64,000 nt of DNA from Streptomyces sp. NBC_01283 (GTDB lineage Bacteria > Actinomycetota > Actinomycetes > Streptomycetales > Streptomycetaceae), in the NCBI RefSeq assembly GCF_041435335.1, contig NZ_CP108430.1:7219001-7283000 (forward strand), read 5' to 3'. The position numbers were made by a program, and so were the translations under genes. Shown in pieces: positions 59,597-64,000 of the stretch. Under the pieces are notes generated by a model that was not told where the DNA came from, did not search any database, and worked only from the letters and a program-made list of their open reading frames with translations. Position 1 is the stretch's first letter; every line of letters starts with the position of its first letter.

Positions 59597-62482
59597 ATGG
59601 CCGACACCGGACAGTACGAGCAGACCTACGAGCGCTACATGGGCGGCAGCCCCGAGGCGGAGCACCGCCTCTTCGAGCGCCTGGCCCGCGAAGTGATGAA
59701 GGTCCAGGCGAAGAACATGCGCACCAGCAGCGCCGGTTCCCTCGCGCGCACCCAGCACGCGAAACCCGCGCTCGGCGTGGAGAACGCCCGCCTCACCTTC
59801 AACGAGGACCTGCCGGAGGCCCTGCGCACCGGATTCGCCCGGCCCGGCGCCGAGTACGCGGCGACCGTGCGGCTCTCCAACGCCAGCGGCACCCGGCAGC
59901 CCGACGCCGTGGCCGATCTGCGCGGCGTCGCCGTACGCGTGACGGTGTCCGACGAGGAGAGCCACGACCTGCTCGCCACCAACTTCCCGGTGTCGCACGC
60001 CCGCGATGCCCGTGAGTTCGTCGCCTTCGCCAAGGCCATGGCGGGCGCGAACAACCCGCTGCAGAAGGCCTTCGGCCTGCTCGTGAAGCTCCCGCTCGCC
60101 GTCGGCCTCTCCACCGCCACCCGGATGCGGCGCAACATCCAGGCCGCCACCCGGCACAAGGTCGACAGCCTCGCCAAGGAGACGTACTGGAGCCGCGGTG
60201 CCATCCTCTGGGGCGAAGCGGGCCCTGTCCGCTACCTCCTGCGCCCCGTCGTGGGCAGCGCCCCCGAGCCGAGGCCCGAGCGCCGCGACCCCAACTTCCT
60301 GCACCGTGAAATCGCCCACCGCCTCGTCACGTCGGACGTCGCCTTCGACCTGTGCGTCCAGCGGTACGTGGACGAGCAGCGCACACCCATCGAGGACGGC
60401 TCGGTGGAGTGGAAGGACGCCATCACGCCCGCGGTGCCCGTCGGACGCCTCACCGTGCCACGCCAGGACCTGGCCACCGCAGAGGCGCAGGCGGCCGCGG
60501 GCCGGGTCGAGGAGCTCGCCTTCAACCCCTGGTACACGACCGACGACTTCCGCCCCCTAGGCAATCTCAACCGCGCCCGAAAGGCCGCGTACGAGGCGAG
60601 CGCCGCCCACCGCCAGGGCCTGCGCTTCACCACCGGGGAGCCGCTGCGCAACACGGTCCTCGGCATCCCGGTCGGCCGGTTCTTCGGCGCCCTCAACCGC
60701 TATGTGCCGTGGTACAGGCTGCCGTTGGAGCCGAGCCTGCTGAACCTGGTCTTCCTGCGCAAGGTGCTCCGGCGCCTCAACCTCATCGACACCGACGTCC
60801 ACGAGGCACCGCCGAAGGCCGTCCGCGTACCGGCCCCGGCCGACGAGCGGCTGCGCACCGCCCGGTCGTACGACGGGACGTACAACGACCTCTCCGCGCC
60901 CTCCATGGGAGCCGTGGGCGCGGCCTTCGGACGCAACCTCAAGCCGGACTACCGCCCCGACCTCTTCGACACCCCGAACCCCGTCACCGTCAGCCGCCAA
61001 CTCCTGGCGCGCGACACCTTCGTGCCCGCGACCTCGCTCAACATCCTGGCCGCCGCCTGGATCCAGTTCCAGGTCCACGACTGGGTCAACCACCGCCGCT
61101 ACCCGGCGGGCACCAAGTCGGTCGAGGTCCCGCTGCCGCCCGGCAGCACCTGGCACAACACCCCGGGCGGCCCGCCCGAGAACGTCATGCGCTTCGCCGA
61201 GAACGAGGGCATCCCCCTGTCCGGCATCCCCGGCAACCAGCCGCCGATCCTCTTCGCCAACACCGCTTCCCACTGGTGGGACGGCTCCGAGGTGTACGGC
61301 GCGGACGAGCGCACCGCGAAGTTCCTGCGCGAGCCGGGCGGCAGCGCCGAACTGCGCCTGGAGGACGGCCACCTGCCCGCCGGCCAGAACGGCATCCCGC
61401 TCACCGGCTTCAGCGACAGCTGGTGGCTCGGCCTCAGCGCCATGCACACGCTCTTCGCCCGTGAACACAACGCGGTCTGCGCGGCGCTGCGCCGCGAGTA
61501 CCCCGCGATGAGCGAGGACAGCATCTACCACACGGCACGCCTGGTGGTCTCCGCCCTCATCGCCAAGATCCACACGGTGGAGTGGACCCCGGCGATCCTC
61601 GCCACCGAGGCCATCGACCTCGGCCTGCACACCAACTGGGAGGGCCCGCCGGACAAGTGGCTCAACAAGCTGGGCCTGTGGCTCCTGGAGGCCCACTCGC
61701 TGACCGGCATCCCCAAGACACTGCCGGACCACCACGCGGCGCCGTACTCCCTCACCGAGGACTTCGTCACCGTCTACCGGATGCACCCGCTGATCCCCGA
61801 CGACTACGAGATGCGCGAGCACCACTTCGGGCAGCGCCTGGAGAGCCTCGGCTTCCAGGACATCCAGGGCGGCGCGGCCGAGGCCGCCATCCGCAAGACG
61901 GGCCTCGCCGACACCCTCTACTCGTTCGGCATCGCCCACCCCGGCGCGATCACCCTGAACAACTTCCCGCGTGCGCTCCAGCGCTTCGAACGCGACGGCG
62001 AGATCATCGACCTCTCCGTCGTCGACCTCGTCCGCACCCGCAGGCGGGGCGTGCCGCGCTACAACGACTTCCGCGCGGGCCTGCACAAGTCGCGCATCCG
62101 CCGCTTCGAGGACCTGAGCCAGGACCCCGAGACCGTCGCGCGCCTCAAGGACGTCTACCGCTCGGTCGACGAGATCGACACCGTGGTCGGCCTGTTCGCC
62201 GAGAACCCGCCGACCGGCTTCGGCTTCAGCGACACGGCCTTCCGCATCTTCATCCTGATGGCCACCCGGCGCCTGCAGAGCGACCGCTTCCTGACCGTCG
62301 ACTACCGCCCCGAGATCTACACGCCGCTCGGCATGGACTGGGTCGAGAAGGGCGGCATGAAGTCCGTGATCCAGCGGCACGCCCCGGATCTCGCCGGGCT
62401 GCTGCCCCGCAACGCGAGTGCGTTCGCGCCGTGGCGGCAGGTCAAGCCGGCGCGGGACGGTGGCAGCGATGCCACCGGGTGA
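59597..62482 (+). CDS. Catalase-like / animal-type heme peroxidase (alpha-DOX-like) fusion
   Basis: The product is 961 residues. The N-terminal part (~45-340) has a small catalase-like fold: distal His54 in RTQHAKPALGVENARLTF, YAATVRLSNASGTRQPDAVADLRGVAVRV, and FNPWYTTDDFRPLGNLNRARKAAYE, as in y4iL-like catalases. The C-terminal part (~430-930) is an animal heme peroxidase related to alpha-dioxygenases and cyclooxygenases. His494 (QVHDWVNH) is the distal His, AMHTLFAREHNAVCAAL is the conserved helix, and Tyr727 and His730 (VTVYRMHPLIPDDYEM) match the catalytic Tyr and proximal His spacing. It has no signal peptide. Fatty-acid oxygenation is inferred. ATG 59597 has AAGGAAG upstream, and the next gene overlaps. 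Confidence 0.88.
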   Translation: MADTGQYEQTYERYMGGSPEAEHRLFERLAREVMKVQAKNMRTSSAGSLARTQHAKPALGVENARLTFNEDLPEALRTGFARPGAEYAATVRLSNASGTRQPDAVADLRGVAVRVTVSDEESHDLLATNFPVSHARDAREFVAFAKAMAGANNPLQKAFGLLVKLPLAVGLSTATRMRRNIQAATRHKVDSLAKETYWSRGAILWGEAGPVRYLLRPVVGSAPEPRPERRDPNFLHREIAHRLVTSDVAFDLCVQRYVDEQRTPIEDGSVEWKDAITPAVPVGRLTVPRQDLATAEAQAAAGRVEELAFNPWYTTDDFRPLGNLNRARKAAYEASAAHRQGLRFTTGEPLRNTVLGIPVGRFFGALNRYVPWYRLPLEPSLLNLVFLRKVLRRLNLIDTDVHEAPPKAVRVPAPADERLRTARSYDGTYNDLSAPSMGAVGAAFGRNLKPDYRPDLFDTPNPVTVSRQLLARDTFVPATSLNILAAAWIQFQVHDWVNHRRYPAGTKSVEVPLPPGSTWHNTPGGPPENVMRFAENEGIPLSGIPGNQPPILFANTASHWWDGSEVYGADERTAKFLREPGGSAELRLEDGHLPAGQNGIPLTGFSDSWWLGLSAMHTLFAREHNAVCAALRREYPAMSEDSIYHTARLVVSALIAKIHTVEWTPAILATEAIDLGLHTNWEGPPDKWLNKLGLWLLEAHSLTGIPKTLPDHHAAPYSLTEDFVTVYRMHPLIPDDYEMREHHFGQRLESLGFQDIQGGAAEAAIRKTGLADTLYSFGIAHPGAITLNNFPRALQRFERDGEIIDLSVVDLVRTRRRGVPRYNDFRAGLHKSRIRRFEDLSQDPETVARLKDVYRSVDEIDTVVGLFAENPPTGFGFSDTAFRIFILMATRRLQSDRFLTVDYRPEIYTPLGMDWVEKGGMKSVIQRHAPDLAGLLPRNASAFAPWRQVKPARDGGSDATG

Positions 62483-63875
62483 CGGCGGCGGGCCCGACAG
62501 CCGGGCGAACGGTCACCACCCCGGGCTCGCCGACCTCTTCGTACGTCCCCTCCTGGAGACGGTCTGGCGCCGCCGCACCCACCGGGTGAGCCAGGGCGCC
62601 ACCGTCCCCGCGGGCTCGATGAGTTACGTCTCCGACAACGCCCCGCAGCCGCTGACCGAGCTGGAGGAGGCGGTCCTGATCGCCCTCACCGGCTGCACCG
62701 GGCTCACGATGCCCGACCGCCCCTTCGAGGACCCGCGGAACGGCAAGCCGATCATGGCGAAGCCGAACCTGACCATGGCGGGGCGGACGGCGGGCAGCCC
62801 CGACAACGCGCAGGGCACGCACTTCTTCCTGATCAACGACACCGGCACGTACTACCTGAGGAAGCTGCCGCCGGCGCCCGGGGAACCCTTCGACGACGCG
62901 ACGCTGACCGCCCGCGCACGCGAGGCCAAGGTCAAGGTCCTCGACCACCGGCTCGACGTGGCCGAAGGGCTGCGGGACTTCCCGGCCTACCTGGACTCGA
63001 ACCGCTTCCTGTCCAACCTGCCGGGCACGACGCTCCTGTTCCCGGTGGTGGACCTCTCCCACCAGTACATCAACGCCCTGATGTACCTGCTCACGCAGCC
63101 GGACGGGGCACGGCCCACGCTGGTGGACGACCGGAACTTCTACCGCCCCGCGGGCGTCAAGAAGTGGATCAAGAACGGGTTCCTGAACGAGAAGCTGAAG
63201 CTGCCCCTGGGTGCGCTCGGCCCGCTCCGCACCCAGATCGAGGCGGACCTGCTGCTCCAGAACCTGATGCTGGTGGCGGAGGCGATGGGCCTCGGCGCCT
63301 GGATCCACGCGTCCATCAACCCGCAGATCGCCCTGGGCGACCCGAAGTTCTCCCGCGCCTACGGCAGGATGCTCGGCTTCACCTTCGTCACCCCGCGCTG
63401 GCGCCCGGCCGACGTGTGGCGCTGGCACATCCCGCTCCCCAAGTACGCGAACGTGCGCTCGCACCCGGTGGGCCTCAAGGGCCCCGGCGGCGAACAGCTG
63501 ATCTCCGCCATGTGCCCGCCCGCGTTCGCGTCGATGTCCGACGCGGTGGACACCGTCATCCGCGAGAAGTTCGGCCCCGGCGGCGTCTACGGCGACAAGG
63601 ACGTGTTCACCCGCATCTACCGCGAGGACTACGGCCAGCGCTACCTCGCCGAGGCGAGCGAGTACGAGGAGCGGGTGATCGAGTGCGCCCGTGACATCTG
63701 CACGTACATCCTCCGGACGCACCGCCGCTTCCCCGCGCACACGGACGCGATCCACGTCCCCGGAATCTGGCTGCAGGCCCACCACGTGGAGAGCGCGTAC
63801 TACGACAAGTACTTCACGCAGGGCCTCACCCCGGCACACCGCCGCCACGGCGGCCTGTGGGACGGCGAGACGTGA
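62469..63875 (+). CDS. Unknown partner of the heme protein, possibly nitroreductase-like (468 aa)
   Basis: This 468-residue protein overlaps the heme-protein stop by 14 bases, so translation is coupled. The N-terminal third has SMSYVSDNAPQPLTELEEAVLIALTG, and the middle has LLLQNLMLVAEAMGLGAWIHAS. Both patterns recall nitroreductase-fold (SagB-like) proteins, but the match is weak and I cannot see a definite FMN site. The C-terminal third (KFGPGGVYGDKDVFTRIYREDYGQRYLAE...) is of unknown type with several His residues (IWLQAHHVESAYYDKYF). No signal peptide or membrane helix is evident. It may reduce or process the oxygenated product. An 18-bp terminator follows. Confidence 0.75.
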   Translation: MPPGDGGGPDSRANGHHPGLADLFVRPLLETVWRRRTHRVSQGATVPAGSMSYVSDNAPQPLTELEEAVLIALTGCTGLTMPDRPFEDPRNGKPIMAKPNLTMAGRTAGSPDNAQGTHFFLINDTGTYYLRKLPPAPGEPFDDATLTARAREAKVKVLDHRLDVAEGLRDFPAYLDSNRFLSNLPGTTLLFPVVDLSHQYINALMYLLTQPDGARPTLVDDRNFYRPAGVKKWIKNGFLNEKLKLPLGALGPLRTQIEADLLLQNLMLVAEAMGLGAWIHASINPQIALGDPKFSRAYGRMLGFTFVTPRWRPADVWRWHIPLPKYANVRSHPVGLKGPGGEQLISAMCPPAFASMSDAVDTVIREKFGPGGVYGDKDVFTRIYREDYGQRYLAEASEYEERVIECARDICTYILRTHRRFPAHTDAIHVPGIWLQAHHVESAYYDKYFTQGLTPAHRRHGGLWDGET

Positions 63876-63888
63876 ACCCGGCACAACG

Positions 63889-63927
63889 CGCGAGGAGCGG
63901 GCCGGGAATCCCGGCCCGCTCCTCGCG
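63889..63927 (+). terminator. 18-bp perfect hairpin terminator after the heme-protein operon
   Basis: CGCGAGGAGCGGGCCGGG (63889-63906) pairs perfectly with 63910-63927 around the loop AAT. It is a very stable stem 14 bases after the stop and the strongest terminator in the window. It also separates the operon from the convergent tRNA. Confidence 0.9.
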
Positions 63928-63947
63928 GTCTGTCTCTGTTACCTCTG

Positions 63948-64000
63948 TGTCCGAGGGGGGACTTGAACCCCCACGCCCGATAAAGGGCACTAGCACCTCA
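63948..64000 (-). tRNA. tRNA-Leu, 3' part only (truncated by window edge)
   Basis: Read on the minus strand, the last 53 bases end with acceptor CTCGGAC plus discriminator A. A GGGGG-TTCAAGT-CCCCC T-arm precedes it and a long variable arm (TGCCCTTTATCGGGCG) lies before that. The long arm and the 5' partner implied by the acceptor (GTCCGAG) are typical of Streptomyces tRNA-Leu. The anticodon is outside the window. No CCA is encoded. Confidence 0.88.

Overview
The window is high-GC chromosomal DNA from a Streptomyces (or very close actinomycete). Evidence: about 72% GC with strongly GC-biased third codon positions, many GTG starts, GGAGG-type ribosome sites, a high density of TetR/GntR regulators, Tat-secreted enzymes, a Streptomyces-type SoxR, and a class II leucine tRNA at the right edge. 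From memory (not checked), the order hmgA / CitMHS transporter / aldehyde and alcohol dehydrogenase / soxR / gntP-gntK-gntR resembles the S. coelicolor SCO16xx-17xx core region. I see no IS element, prophage, CRISPR array or rRNA. This is core-to-accessory metabolic DNA dense in small regulons.

Layout, left to right. 1-5 kb: tail of an anti-sigma factor (RskA type), a small conserved protein, a Tat-exported M20 amidohydrolase, and a DrrAB-like ABC exporter divergent from its TetR repressor with a clear shared operator. 5-15.7 kb: homogentisate dioxygenase hmgA in an operon with a GntR/UTRA regulator and an orphan type ISP specificity-domain protein; a TetR; a molybdopterin oxidoreductase; a CitMHS transporter overlapping an MFS exporter; a secreted subtilisin with a long structured leader. 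16-27 kb: aldehyde dehydrogenase plus alcohol dehydrogenase, a urea transporter, TetR/acyl-CoA dehydrogenase, YiaA-like protein, TetR, MaoC hydratase, SoxR, NCS2 permease plus arylsulfotransferase-like protein facing an XRE-cupin regulator. 27-39 kb: RNA ligase and a BKACE enzyme, two unknown proteins, a penicillin-acylase family Ntn hydrolase, an alpha/beta hydrolase, an MHS transporter, a secreted erythromycin-esterase family protein and a Tat-exported NamZ/DUF1343 protein. 39-44.5 kb: a compact acyl-CoA catabolic island (SDR, acyl-CoA ligase, TetR; facing an ACAD10/11-like dehydrogenase and an APH-like kinase). 44.6-52.9 kb: a His-rich tandem-duplicated protein, quinone oxidoreductase, two DUF202 membrane proteins, Nudix, SDR, TetR, DMT transporter, a KstD-like FAD dehydrogenase and an unknown helical-repeat protein. 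52.9-59.3 kb: APC permease, a sulfite-oxidase-fold molybdoenzyme with a heme-b membrane partner, the gluconate module (gntP, gntK, gntR) and YchJ. 59.6-63.9 kb: a two-gene operon of a 961-residue catalase-like / alpha-dioxygenase-like double heme protein and an unknown, possibly nitroreductase-like protein, closed by an 18-bp terminator. A partial tRNA-Leu ends the window.

Two themes stand out. First, three pairs of near-identical palindromic operators tie separate transcription units together: AAACTA-type (ALDH/ADH with TetR/acyl-CoA dehydrogenase), CTAAGCGCTTGCTCA (TetR with MaoC) and ACATACCGACTGGT (SDR-FadD-TetR with kinase-ACAD). Together they suggest three small fatty-acid/acyl-CoA regulons side by side. 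Second, the terminal heme-protein operon is the best candidate for an undescribed system: a fusion that joins a catalase/allene-oxide-synthase-like domain to a cyclooxygenase/alpha-DOX-like domain which retains the catalytic Tyr and the heme His residues, coupled to a partner of unknown function. Functional assignments are from reading motifs and from knowledge of the families. No database search was possible.
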